Assembly: GCA_022495005.1 (NCBI GenBank)
Contig: JAGYXB010001943.1
Span: 558,001 to 622,000 of the forward strand
DNA from: Rhyacophila brunnea
Lineage: Eukaryota; Arthropoda; Insecta; Trichoptera; Rhyacophilidae
Direction of reading: 5' to 3'
DNA length: 64,000 nucleotides
How positions within the stretch are numbered: position 1 is the stretch's first letter; each line of letters begins with the position of its first letter. The position numbers were made by a program, and so were the translations under genes. The notes below the pieces were generated by a model, which saw nothing but the letters and a program-made list of their open reading frames with translations, had not been told where the DNA came from and did no database searches. Shown here piece by piece: positions 1 to 11,197 of the stretch.

Positions 1-35
1 GTGATGGTTGAAGATCGATAGCGCCACTAGCAAAA

Positions 36-163
36 AATATTCAATGAATACCTCAGAAAAATATATAACCACTAGAAAAATACCCTTTTTACATATATAT
101 ACGACGCCCACTAGATTCGCACCAATGTGCTCAACCAACTAAGCTACGTGCGTCCCATCTAAT
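36..163 (-). repeat. SINE3 copy, tRNA-like head, decayed
   Basis: On the minus strand a tRNA-like A box (TAGCTTAGTTGGTTGAGC) is followed by a shortened B-box region (GTGCGAATC), then GGGCGTCGTAT, a T-rich body and a tail ending ATTCATTGAATA. The same order (tRNA-like head, GGTGTCGTAT, T-rich body, short terminal hairpin) recurs near 15.2, 38.6, 55.9 and 56.4 kb, which is why I group them as one SINE family. The anticodon arm is missing, so this is not a working tRNA gene. Confidence 0.45.
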
Positions 164-165
164 TG

Positions 166-1404
166 TGGTGAAATTAACTATCAGTTTTCTTTACCTCTCA
201 CAAATTCCGTTAATTTCGGTAGTCGGCTTTTGTATTTTAAATCAAAGTATTACTTACTTGAATTACCATCCAGTGTCAGAATCTTTGCAAATTTTAGTTA
301 TAACGTACTTGTACTTGCTAATAACTACGAAATTAACTAGCAGTTAATTTCCATTTTTTTTATTGGTTATATATTTCTTATTCGTTGAATAAAAAAATAG
401 TTTATATATAAGACAATTAACAACTTAATGACTCTTGATAGATTATTGAATGTGTGTATATTTAACGATATCTATATAAATTATCTAATATAGTGTTTTC
501 ATTAATTTCCTTTATTGTGTTAACTGTATTGACGATTGAAATGCATTGTATTAAATAATATAATATTATATATTGTTTTTTATTTTAATTAATATTATTT
601 TCAATAAAAAAATCCATATGTATAAACTATCAAGTTAGTATACAATACATAATATATAAGACCAAACTTATAGGGTAAAAGTGTATAGTAAGCTTTTCTT
701 AAAAGCCTAAAAGATTTCTCGGAAACGCTGTATATTCAAAAGAGCATCCATTCTGTTTTTGGGAAAGTGTTTACGCACCAGTGACGTCACTTCTTATTTC
801 CTCTTTTGAGAGCCTCCAAAAGCCTCTCTGGAAAAAGGGTAAAGAAAATATCTCCGAAGGATACATCAGAATGGTTGGGTTGCTTTCAATGAAATTATTC
901 ATTCCATTCTCGTTCAATCACTGATTCTAGGATTATTATTTAAGACCAGAGATTTTTTAAAAGCAAGACCAAAGAAATTGTAAAGAATTCTTTTAACGCT
1001 AAATTAACTCATATATTATTACAAGATTTATCCTTTTGTTGACGTTATATTAAATGTATATAACTTTAATTTCTTTTATGTCAGAGCTTTTAAATCGGTG
1101 TCTTGTGTAATATTAAAATTTTAATTGCATATTTAATGTCATGCAATATATAAAATTTTGATAAACTTTGGCGAAAAATTCAAATAATTAATTTTGAAGT
1201 TTTTTTTTCTATAGACTCTCATGAAAATTACTTTACCACCTAAGAATGTTAATTTTCATACGAAGTAAACTGTTTCAGTTCCAATTTTTTGCACTCATGC
1301 GGAAAATAGAATCAAACCATCCTTTTGACATTACACTATTACCTAGTTGTCCTATTAATATCAAATTTCTAAACGATTCTATAATTATATACTTACGCTT
1401 CTTC
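166..1404. other. AT-rich stretch without a gene
   Basis: No coding sequence is supported. A lone SINE3-like tail (TTATTC-GTT-GAATAA hairpin) lies at 376-393. Between about 660 and 900 the sequence is less AT-rich and contains TGACGTCA inside GTGACGTCAC at 781-790, a perfect CRE/bZIP palindrome. Whether this site is used is unknown. Confidence 0.4.
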
Positions 1405-1705
1405 TTATTGTGTCACCCCTTAATGAAGGTCGGCCACCATCAGGTCGATTTTTGCTTTATTACCTGCTACCCAGGATCCTCTGCTAATCTTACCGTTGAT
1501 TTTTTTCCAAAGTTGGGGAATGCTGTACTTTTTTGTCCTCTCATAATGTTGCCGGGGTACTGTATCTTTTATGGTTTTGATACTTCGCAGAACTTGTCAG
1601 TCTTTTTCCATTCGATTATGAATGTCAACATGTGTCACCCAGCCAGTCCAATTAATTTTGAGAATGAATCTGATGCAGCCAGATCTCGAAAACCTTAAAT
1701 CTCCT
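1405..1705 (-). pseudogene. Non-LTR retrotransposon RT, C-terminal fragment
   Basis: The minus strand ending in a stop at 1420-1422 reads KINGKISRGS, then AKIDLMVADLH. This aligns by eye with the end of the reverse-transcriptase ORF of an insect LINE, and with the copy at 46815-46965, which ends KIALMVADLR. Upstream (about 1560-1700) pieces such as FEIWL and a MRGQKYSI-like segment can be recognised, but in broken frames and with much of the region between deleted. It is a dead 5'-truncated copy. The nucleotide match to the other copy around GGTCGGCCACCATCA is direct and strong; the LINE clade is not certain. Confidence 0.6.
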
Positions 1706-2934
1706 GTTTTAACGTCCACCCCCCTTACCATAGACAACGAACTACTATTATTCAATCTCGAAAAACTTTCATTTTAAAGGATTTCATTTTATTATTATTT
1801 TCATAATATGAAATATACAGAACATAATATACTAATTTAAGTATTAAGTAATATTCAGTGTGTCATATAATTGTAATACTGTGACGAAGGTATCCGGAAA
1901 AATGTTGAGAAGTACTACTTATTGGAAAATAAATACCTATTACTACATAGTAGGTTAGCAATAAAAAATATTACGCAAAATATAAGTAATTTTGTATAAC
2001 AGAAAACGTTTGGAGAATTATGTTTATTTTTGGAAAAAAATCATCGCATTCTAGAATGTTTATTTAGCGTTCTTGTAAAGTTTAAATATTAGAAAAAAAT
2101 ATAATTTGCTTACCTATTAAACCACAATATTTGGGTATGAATTAAATGAAATATTTTTACCTACAGAAACTTTTCGTACTTACTATTCTATAAAAAGCTT
2201 AATATAGAAAAAATAGTAAAAAATCTTGAATGAGCTTCTATTTTAACTTTAATTGCGCTGAAAAAGGGGACTGAAATCTCGTATGTTATTGAAACTCAAT
2301 TGAATAATTAACTCAACTGCATAGCCTGGCGTCAGGAAGACTTTTCTGAGGCTATTTTGATACCGTGCCAAACTTTTCGCCGACAGAGCTTTCGGTAGCT
2401 TTTTTTATAAGACTGTAAGTAATGTGCGAAGCCTGCAGAGAATTTTTCTTTCCAGCGTATTGATTTATTAAAATTACTTTTACGTTTTGCTTTTCTGTTG
2501 TAGTTTTCATTTCTCTCGAATTTTAATTCAAACAAAACTTAACGTTTGCTATTATAATTAGTAGAGACTGCAATGTTCCCACTAATTTTATGTTTGATGT
2601 AAACGTTAAAGACCTCAATGAGAAAGAAAAATAATGTGTATCACCTTTTTTATATTCGTATCCTTTATGTAGGCTTTAAACTCGATTGAGCTACGAGCGG
2701 TAATCAATATTGTACACCTATGCGCTCTCTTAAAATCGAATATTGCGTAACAGTATTAAGGAAAACTAGCGGAGATATATACATGTTATTATGCCATTCA
2801 ATTGTATACAATAAGATATCACATTTCGCAATCTGACACAAAGAAAAGAGGTGAGGATGTGTAAAATAATTTACACTAATTTTATTGTGCAAAAAATCCT
2901 GGCCTAATTATTATAGAAGATATTTTTACCATTT
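1706..2934. other. AT-rich stretch, nothing recognised
   Basis: No repeat or gene recognised. A 67-codon minus-strand frame at 2332-2535 is lysine/arginine-rich but resembles no family I know and has no supporting context, so I do not call it a gene. Confidence 0.4.
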
Positions 2935-3075
2935 ATTAATACTTTGGACGCGGAAGACGCACACGGCGCGTAATGACCAGGCGGCCGATCGATGTAATTA
3001 ACGTGCATTTTAAAGGGGGCAATTAAAATCTCATTATCTCTTCAGCAGCGAAAGCGTTAAGAAGAAGTTTAGTGT
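2935..3075. other. Higher-GC island, possible regulatory element
   Basis: GC-richer stretch in AT-rich surroundings, with homeodomain-type cores (GTAATTAAC and GCAATTAAAAT) beside a GCGGCCGATCGATG segment. The mixed composition resembles conserved noncoding elements of insects, but conservation cannot be tested from this sequence alone. Confidence 0.2.
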
Positions 3076-3289
3076 TACAAGAGATATACCTACTAATATA
3101 TATACCTACATTATTCGAAAATGCAATTTAATGCGATGATAATTTACATTTCAATACGGTCATAATTCGAAAGCTCTATTCGATAATACGTAATAACATG
3201 ATTTCAAGATATACCTATTTTTATTTTCTCAAAAGAATTATACTTTTTAAAAACAAATTAAAATACTTCATTATTTAAAAAAAAATCGG

Positions 3290-3835
3290 TGTGTGTACTT
3301 ATGTACGCGCGTTAGAAGTTATACTTCTTTGGCGTAACAAAACAAAAACAAAACTTGTGATAAACTAGATTCATCGACTAGCTCTTAATTATCTTGTTAA
3401 ATTACACACTCAAGAAAAAGGACCGCTTATCGGAACACCGTTGGTTTATTTCTATGCACTAACTTATATTACTAAATTATATAATTATTAGTCGTTGTTT
3501 TTATTTTTAAAGTAACATTAAAGTTAATGACGCTTAATAGTTTGTTTACGTAAGGAATTGCAAATGGCCGACAATAATAAATTCGCTGCCTAGCAACGGA
3601 ACAATTCTAAACTATAATATTATACTGTATAATCGTCACTATTGCAGTATCATTTTGTGGCGTAATGGTTGTGCGTTCGGCTGTTAATCGTACTATCGTT
3701 GGTTCGAATCCAATCGAGTGTTTTTTTTGTGTGAAAAAATAAATTATGTGTTACATGTCACACGCCAAAAATACACTCTGATCTGATTTTCCAAACGCGC
3801 TTAAAGAAGTATAACTTCAAAAATATCAGTTTTCT
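3290..3835. repeat. Element bounded by inverted AAGTTATACTTCTTT motifs
   Basis: AGAAGTTATACTTCTTTGGCG near 3314 is mirrored by AAAGAAGTATAACTTC near 3804-3819, each next to an ACGCGC motif. The pair encloses about 500 bp that includes a tRNA-like segment and a T-run. This looks like a nonautonomous element with inverted ends, but no target-site duplication was identified. Confidence 0.3.
3651..3721 (+). pseudogene. tRNA-Asn-like sequence (GTT), degenerate
   Basis: D-arm, anticodon-arm and T-arm segments resemble tRNA-Asn: TGGCGTAATGG, CGGCTGTTAATCG with GTT at 3683-3685, and GGTTCGAATCC. The T stem can pair, but only about four of seven acceptor pairs can form, and the sequence runs straight into a T-run. 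A tRNA pseudogene or the head of a SINE is more likely than a working tRNA gene. Confidence 0.4.
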
Positions 3836-3997
3836 TTTATTTAAAAATATACTTACTTATATTTTTAATTTGTAACTTGTCAAAAAAATGTATAAAACTA
3901 CTTGTTTCCTATTGCTGTCTTATTTCTAGTAGGGTTTTTTTATACAATGTACTATCGTAAGAAACTCCTATATCCTAAATAACAGATTTTTGTTTTT

Positions 3998-4035
3998 AAG
4001 AGAAACGAATGTGACCCACTTGCTCAACCAATTAA
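3998..4035 (-). repeat. SINE1 fragment
   Basis: The minus strand reads GGTTGAGCAAGTGG, then an ACATTCG-TTTCTC-like stretch. This is the middle of the SINE1 body seen complete at 21110-21361. Only about 38 bp are kept. Confidence 0.45.
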
Positions 4036-4369
4036 AACAGACTTTTGTTCAGACATAAAATTAAATATTTTAAAAAATTCCAAAGAACTACATTTTAATG
4101 ATAAAAACACACATTACAATCGATGTACCTACTGATTAAACTGATTGCTCAGCGAACACATATTTATTTCGGTTGTATTTGTTTGTTGTTTTTAATGTAG
4201 GAAAGAAGTTTTATCTTTGATTTTTTTGTTGTTTTTTTATTTTAAAGAAACTTGAAAGTTTTATTTATTTTGAACCAATCATCGGTATGAACACAGTATA
4301 ATATAACATAATAAAACATAGATAATAAAAAAAACATCCATTAGAATCAAATTTTAACACTTCTTCATA

Positions 4370-4610
4370 TTTCATGGAAATGAATATTTACCGGCAACTG
4401 CGTGACTGAAAGCTTTCCCTCCGCCGCCCCTCTTCGAGAAATAGTACGACGAGGGCGTCACTTCCTGTCAATCTCCTGGTAACTTCCGGTTGCAGAGTTA
4501 TAGGGCCTCCCCCGCCTAAGTTATTGCGGACGGCGATGCTATATGATATCTTCTTGTTTCGCAAATGTTACGGGGACAGCCCGCGAGATAAATAATACAC
4601 TTTGAAAATA
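4370..4610. other. Higher-GC island
   Basis: About 240 bp much richer in G and C than the flanks (for example CTCCGCCGCCCC, GGGCCTCCCCCGCC, GCGGACGGCG), with an ETS-like ACTTCCGGT. There is no open frame across it and no TE homology that I recognise. It could be an enhancer, an unannotated promoter or part of an old repeat. Confidence 0.25.
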
Positions 4611-5344
4611 AACCCTTAAGTCTTTGGCTTACAGCTTCGTAACTCCATATTGGTTTCTTTTGCTGTTTCGTTTGAGGCGTTGTATATATTATTATAGTTT
4701 ATCAACTACAATAATTTGCCATTTTTATCTAACATACTAATTAAATATTATTAATTTTAATTTGATTCAGAAATAATCAATATTGTAATAAAAATACGAA
4801 ATCCCATGCATAGAGGGCATGCATAAGGGTTGCTTGAAATAGTAATTATTGTAATTGTAACATCCATTTACATGCGAAAAATGACTGAATTACAAAAGAT
4901 TTATGAAACCGAGCTTACCGTGATCTTTAAATCAAATTGAATCAACAAAAATAGTAGCCATAATATGTTGACAAAATTTAAAAACACGAAGTGTTTCAAA
5001 CAAGAAGTCTTCTCCAAGATTACCCTTTCTCCTTATTCCTTTCTACGATTTTTATAATATACAATATTTTGATGCCTTTACAGGTTATGTATTTTCATGT
5101 ATTGAGATAAAGCTATAAATGGTTACATACTAAATGCAATTATTAAATTATCTTTATCTTATCACACTCGTACTCGAAATTTATTTTACAATTCAATACC
5201 CCTCTCGTTAGTGCAGCAAGCCTAAAATAAGTTTTTTATTCAATGAATAATAGTACTAAGTAATCATTTGATTTTATTTATAGAGAGTTGGCAACATGAC
5301 GAATGTTTTAATGCTATTACAGTGAATTTGGATTATATTATAAT
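4611..5344. other. AT-rich stretch with a SINE3-like tail
   Basis: No gene seen. A minus-strand SINE3-type terminal hairpin (TTATTCAATGAATAA) is at about 5236-5250 without a recognisable head. A short inverted pair ATGCAT...ATGCAT lies at about 4806-4826. Confidence 0.35.
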
Positions 5345-5905
5345 ATACATGTGGCAGTCAACAACACCAAGCTTTGTCAGCGTGATTGCAACAACGCGAC
5401 AATCAGCGAGTTACATAAGTATCGCACATCACCTAATCTACGGTCAGAACATTCTACAACTGTGAGATACTTTGATCAAAGTCAACAACCCCAGGTCTTG
5501 TCAGCAAAACGCCGCAAAGTTGCAGCAGTGCGACAGTCAGCATATAACCCAATTGTGACCCACATCAATAATGGCTTGCCGCAATTTATCGAATATTCAT
5601 TTCAATAAATAACGAGTCACAGTTGATGGGATATAGTAATACACTCTATCATAATGCCTCGGACTGAGTAGATCTCACCGCACTTTCTAGCTGCGCCTTG
5701 CCCTGAAGCATTCTGTCACCGTGCCTGGTACTCAAGAATTCGTTCCACCTTGCCGCGGACCACTAACAAACATCTCTCCTGCGTTATTTATTGTTGTATC
5801 ACCTGTATACCGTTCACGCAGCAATAAATTCTCGCTCTTCTATTCATCAGAGCAACCTCCAACCAGTTTTCATCTCCAACACCTGTGACCAAAATATATT
5901 ATTTT
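5345..5905 (+). mobile_element. Candidate solo LTR
   Basis: A 560-bp, GC-richer block begins near TGTGGCAGTCAACAAC. It contains two imperfect direct copies of a GTCAACAAC-CC...TTGTCAGC...GACARTCAGC module (about 5353-5410 and 5479-5545), and has AATAAA at about 5824 inside a pyrimidine-rich stretch (TTCTCGCTCTTCTATTC). It ends around CACCTGTGACCA. This order (repeated U3, polyadenylation signal, pyrimidine-rich U5) resembles a retroelement LTR. No pol gene, primer-binding site or clean 4-6-bp target duplication was found, so a structured noncoding region of another kind is possible. Confidence 0.3.
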
Positions 5906-6892
5906 ATTACAATCATTCGTGGATTGGTACATATGATTTTATTAGTCTTTCTATAGCTTAAACTCATTAGGTACTATGTTTTTATTATTGTGCCTCTATT
6001 TTTTTCATCATGGTATATTTGTTTATTGTATAGAACTCTATTAATTATTAACTATTGAGTCCATTAATTAACGTTTCATCTACATGGCGAAGAATAGAGG
6101 TTTCAGAAGTAGTATAACCAACATTAGTAATATTCAGTTAATTCGTCATATTTTTAAATATCGGTCTCCATATTTAATATTTTCTTTGAAATAAATAGTA
6201 TTTTTTGACATATTATACCTACTTATCATTATTTGTCTAATTGTGATGTGGCTTTATTGTATTAGTTTCATTAATGATTCAGAACGGTGTCCTCTTTTGA
6301 CTTATGACGCACATTAGAGCAGATAGATGACAGGGTGGGAAGTTTTGGGGAAAGTTCACCATCTTGTTGGAATATGAGTCATTTATTTTTTATGAAAAAT
6401 GCAGACAATACTGCGAGATTTTTGTTTTGTATTAAAACTAGTCAAGATACTTATAGTTTTTGTTTTATGGGTTTTGTATTCGATTATGTAGATATGAAGG
6501 TTAGAATATCGATCACAATTTGAACTTTAATAATGATACAGGTAAGTAGAGAACGAAAACATTACTAATTTTATTAGTGGAATGCGTAAACATAGTTAAA
6601 GCTTAGGTATCATTTTTACTGATTGTTGAGTAGAAAATAAATTATATAGCTACTTAAATAAATACTAAATTACTACTAATAATACTAAATTAAATTAAGC
6701 TAGGTACTAATGATAAATAATGTAAAACCATTTAACCGTTTCTAGAATTAAGTACATACAAAATATCAATACATATCTGCCACCAATCAAATAAACACAT
6801 GAATAAAACTGTTTATAAGTTGTATAAAAACTGTTTACCAATTAATGGTATAATAATATGTTTTGTTCACTAAATATCTCCAATTAAAATAT
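5906..6892. other. AT-rich stretch, nothing recognised
   Basis: No coding or repeat feature could be supported here. Confidence 0.4.
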
Positions 6893-7077
6893 GCTGGAAA
6901 CAGCTCAATAAAGGGAGCTGGCCTTACCACCCGAGAGTTATGGGTTCTATCCCGGTGAGGACACAATATTTTTGTGTTTTTCTCAAAGCCTGGGTATTTG
7001 TGATTGTTCAAAATTACTAACAACCACCTTCTATGAAAAAGCAAGGACATGTTATTAATAATTAAAAAAAAAAAACA
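6893..7077 (+). repeat. SINE2 copy a
   Basis: The tRNA-like head (CTGGCCTTACCACCCGAGAG, then GGGTTCTATCCC as B box) is followed by the body GAGGACACAATATTT, TCTCAAAGCCTGGGT, GACAACCACC-like and AAAAGCAAGGACATG, and a poly-A run. It matches the copy at 34359-34551 over nearly its whole length by eye. The 5' end is less clear and its duplication is not visible. Confidence 0.7.
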
Positions 7078-7094
7078 TAATGTAGTCGTCTAAT

Positions 7095-7262
7095 GATACG
7101 CAATAGGTGGAAAACGTCCGAAAGGTAGAGGGCGCTGGATCGACAAAATACTCGTAGTTAAATTCTGCGGACGTACCTGGCAAGGCGACGCACAGAATCG
7201 AGTGGAGTAGAATTAATATGTAGAAACCTTCATCCCGCAGTGAACAGATTCAGCCTGATAAT
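7095..7262 (+). pseudogene. RTE-type LINE 3' tail
   Basis: Translated fragments GRGRWIDKI and KFCGRTWQGDAQNRVEW, then a stop and a shifted CCTTCATCCCGCAGTG...TTCAGCCTGATAATGAT. This is the same C-terminus and terminal motif as the longer copy at 47060-47540 (GRWIDEMIKLCGSTWQ, TTCATCCAGCAGTGG, TTCAGGCTGATGATGAT). It is a 5'-truncated, frame-broken LINE end lying directly after a SINE2 copy. Confidence 0.65.
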
Positions 7263-8600
7263 GATTATACAAATTCCCATATTTTTGTTTTACGGCATAG
7301 ATGGAAAACATGTGCAAATGTAAACACGTTTACTCTTTCGTGGAGTATGGAAATGATGTAAGCGTGATTTTTTACGATATAGACTGTCTAAATTATATTT
7401 ACTTTATTAACAATAATTATTGCTGGTTTGCTCATGGACAGTAATACCAAACTCTTGTATAATTTTCGTGCGGTGAGATGTATCTAAATTTGTACTAGGG
7501 TTTATGTCTGTTTTACCTGCAAGTCCATATTATGTACCGGCCTTTTACACAATTATCAAACTATACATAATATACTAATCAGGTATGTACTACAGAATAT
7601 TTTATCTTTTATTGTTTATTATTACAAAAATGTAGCTGCAGTAATACACTATCAGTACGTATCGACTACGGAAGGGTTATTTTCTCCTCAGACCATTGTT
7701 GCATTATTATCAGCTCAAAAAACGGGCGGGGGATTCGAACTTCCGGTCAGTTTCGAATTTCGAATGTTACCCGGCGCGAACCGGAAGTTCCGTTGCAGAT
7801 TTATGACTTGGGTCATGGACAACTTTCCACTTGTGAAATTTTCTTATCGGTGGATATATGATACTTCGAATTTTCGGGTCTTATTAAATTAAATGCAGTA
7901 TCTGCCTACCTACTTAGTATACGTACAGTTAACGTATAGGTACAAGGCACAACCCAAATGTAGTTAACATATTAGATAAGTATTGATGATGAGTTACACA
8001 ACACGGGGGAAGCATAGTATATATATATATATGTATAGTAATTAAATAACTTTGGGAAGTCATATTTCCAGATGGGATATGTTTTATATAGTGGAAAATT
8101 TGCAAACGTTATCAATAAAAGATGCAATAAAATGTGAATTTTTAAAACCTCAGATGTGACTAAATTCAATTTTTTACGACACAAAAAATGCTTTATTAGT
8201 AGGTATGTAGATACATTAATAAATAATAGAATTTGAAGACATTAATTTATCTAAATAAAAGGTAGTGGGACTAGTAGGAGGCTTGTCATCATCTAATGTT
8301 TGACGACATACTGGCAAGTAAATAAATAAAATTCACGTAGGTAGCAATAATTATCTACTTTCGTTATTAAACCATTCTCAATTATTATGAAGGACAGCGG
8401 CAATTTTCTTTGACGCAGATGACGTAATCGATTCGACAAAAGATTTAAAAAGAGGGGTCGAAACAGTTTGAACCACTCATACAATTATTAAATTATAAAA
8501 AAGTCTAAAAATGTGTATTTTTCTCATAAATTGAGTAGGTACAGGCAATTACTCAATGTATAACTAAGTCTCTGCAATTAACATGAAATGGGAGTATAAG
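7263..8600. other. No gene; two motif-rich patches
   Basis: A near-palindromic forkhead-type site GTAAACACGTTTAC is at 7320-7333. At about 7735-7795 a GC-richer patch holds an inverted pair GAACTTCCGGT...ACCGGAAGTTCC, two converging ETS-type cores about 30 bp apart. The AT dinucleotide run at 8018-8035 is a microsatellite. Nothing coding is supported. Confidence 0.35.
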
Positions 8601-8838
8601 AGGCTATCCATGGACTGAAACCGTATGCGGTTTAGATTCGTGTGCCATACTAAACTTATGATTTTTGTTCATGAAAATATATTTTCACTAAATTTGTAAG
8701 TGTAAGTGTATGGTATAAACGGATACGATCAGATCCTTATAATATAGTTTGTGAAAATATATTTCCATGAACAGAAAAGATAAGCTTAGTATGGCACATA
8801 GTTCTAAACCGCATACGGTTCCAGTCCATGGATGGTCT
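8601..8838. mobile_element. MITE with about 95-bp terminal inverted repeats
   Basis: The left arm starts AGGCTATCCATGGACTG and the right arm, read in reverse complement, starts AGACCATCCATGGACTG. Both continue through ACCGTATGCGGTTTAGA, GTGCCATACTAA, GTTCATG and AAATATATTTTCAC, so the arms match for about 95 bp around a central spacer of about 40 bp. No coding capacity. Superfamily undetermined, because the flanking duplication is short or lost. Confidence 0.8.
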
Positions 8839-8929
8839 ATTACAATATAACTACCTATTCAAAAAGATTACTTACTTGTCCACAAAAAATAAACCACTAG
8901 TATTAATAATTAGTATGTGTCATATTATC

Positions 8930-9075
8930 TGTCATCATAATCATCAGCCTGGGATCGTTTCTCAGCTGGATGAAATCCTCCCCTAGCTCCCTCCTTTATT
9001 CTCGGTCCGTAAGTCTCGCAGCCACGTACGTCCACTAAACTTTATCAATTCGTCTATCCAGCGGGGTTAGGGCGT
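8930..9075 (-). pseudogene. RTE-type LINE 3' tail
   Basis: On the plus strand it begins CATCATAATCATCAGCCTGGGATCG, then CAGCTGGATGAAATCCTCCCC, CTCGGTCCGTAAG and CAATTCGTCTATCCAGC. This is the reverse complement of the same LINE end found at 58530-58710 and 47060-47540. Strongly truncated and mutated. Confidence 0.6.
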
Positions 9076-11197
9076 CCCCGTGGTCAGTTAATTCCTTTTG
9101 GGTTCAGTGATTCTAGGAATGAGATACATTAATAATATGTTTATTAGATAGTTTTAATTTAAGGCTTTTTATTTTATTTATTTTGTATCATGTGAGGTTT
9201 CAAAATCAATCAATCATTGCCTCAGGTCTCTAAGTCCCTAAACCCACTACTGATCAATATTGGACAAATTCCATGGTATTATTTATGATTTCTTCCCTCA
9301 AGGTATTCAATATACCTATTCTACGATGGCCATACTATTACTGCCACTAGGCATTTAGTTTAGTTTTAAGGGCGTGTTTCATATTATTAATGAATACATA
9401 GGGCTCAACACGTATCTGATTTGTAATGTAATTTAACATTACGTGCACGGTTTGAGGATTTATTGCCTACATAAAAGATTTTATCACTATTTTTCTTTTA
9501 CAAAAATGTACATAAATATCTACTTACCAAAAATTCACATCACGATTTATTTTGTCATGTTGGGTTTTAAATATCTTAATTTAATTATGAAATACTAATT
9601 AACTAACGTAATAATATAATAGTTAGTTCTTAGTACTTTAATAAAATTGTGTAATAGTTTTCCACCATTGACATGTATACGATTTAAATTAAAAGACAAT
9701 AAAAATATGTCACTTGTTTCAATTTCTGATATTATTGTCAATTGTTTTATTGAAAAAAATTTGAAAAAAGAATTTTATATAATATCTCATGGAATGTATT
9801 GTACATAGAACGTTGATTTTAAACGTAAAATCAATTATTCAACAGTGGCATCTGTGATCAAAAATATACACCATAGCGCAAGCATTAAACCGAATAAATA
9901 TTTCGTAAAAGCTATGCGATTTAATTCAGAGATGTCGTTTAATTTATTTTTGTTAGTCTGATTACTATACAAAATTATTAATAATCAATAATTATTTTAA
10001 TTCTGTTATGACATGAAGAAAATATACAATAAAATATATTTTAGGTGAATTGTTTTAATTTTATTTATCTATGTATCGATACTGTTCAATTCGTCTATTA
10101 TACTGATTCCAATATAAATGTGTGACAGTTCTCCCACAAAACAACAAAGTAGGGATACCTAGGCAATATAATTCTGAAATAAATATGCAGCAATCGATGA
10201 ATGTTCAACATATTTAGGGTAGATAAGAAGAACACCAATAATATCTATCATAAACAAAAAAAAACAGCAGATAAAAGTAGAGGATGTTGGAGTTCTTCGA
10301 ACATGCTCCGTGATACCTACTCCAAGAAATAAAATCAAGGTGGCAAGAATAAAAATTTGCTGAATGATGAAAACAAGAGATATTGCAATAAGTCACCATG
10401 ACGGCTACTTCGGGTAGACGATTCATGAAAAAGAAAAATTAGCAAATAGCAATGCTATGATTCTGATAAAATGTTTTTTTTTCATGACACCACACGCATT
10501 TGACTGCCATGGTCATAATAAATACACTGGTTAGATTATCATAAATTTATTTTGAAAACACTCAACTTTATTGAATCAACAAAATATATTATCATAAATT
10601 TTCCTGGTGAAAAATAATACGTACTTAGAGGTACTGAGGCAATTACCTGTTATAGCAATAACGTTAATGTTTTCGCCGCGGGAAAGCTCTCTAGACGTGA
10701 GAGAGGATATTCAAAACCAAGTCTGCAATTATATTTCTCGTTTTAGTAAGGCAATTCTCATAATGCGTTCTACGTACTGCCATTTCATTACATTGCACGG
10801 TCGTGTCTTATCATATTCCAGCGATCTAATTTAAGTTTGTCTGCCACCTGTCGGCTAAAAGCGAAAGTCATTTCTCAGCTAGCTATTGTCTGGGATAGTC
10901 AAATTAGCCCTTATAAACTAATAAACTAAACTTTACAAGGCAACCATCAGTAATTATTATTCAAAAAGCCTTTAACTCGGACTCAGAAGTATACACCTAT
11001 GCACAGTATGCCAATTTATATTATAATGACTATTTTCTATTTGTTTCCTAGCTGTTATGTAAATAAAAATATTACAGCTGATACTGTCTAAAATATAATA
11101 AAATAGCATAGTCAATATTGGCAAACACTTAGGCAGATATGCAAGGAATGTGTCGAATTACTACATTACGCTATTTTGCTGTCTATCGACCGGCCCA
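9076..11197. other. No gene recognised
   Basis: Mostly AT-rich and featureless. From about 10605 to 10905 the sequence is more balanced (TTCGCCGCGGGAAAGC, GCCACCTGTCGGC with an E-box) and could be a regulatory island. The open frame at 10607-10834 has no recognisable protein features. Confidence 0.35.

Noticed and set aside
1246..1698. 150-codon plus-strand open frame
   Set aside because: It lies antisense to the LINE C-terminal fragment at 1405-1705, which explains its composition; no protein family resemblance.
2332..2535. Lysine/arginine-rich 67-codon minus-strand frame
   Set aside because: Low-complexity composition follows from A-rich DNA; nothing supports transcription or homology.
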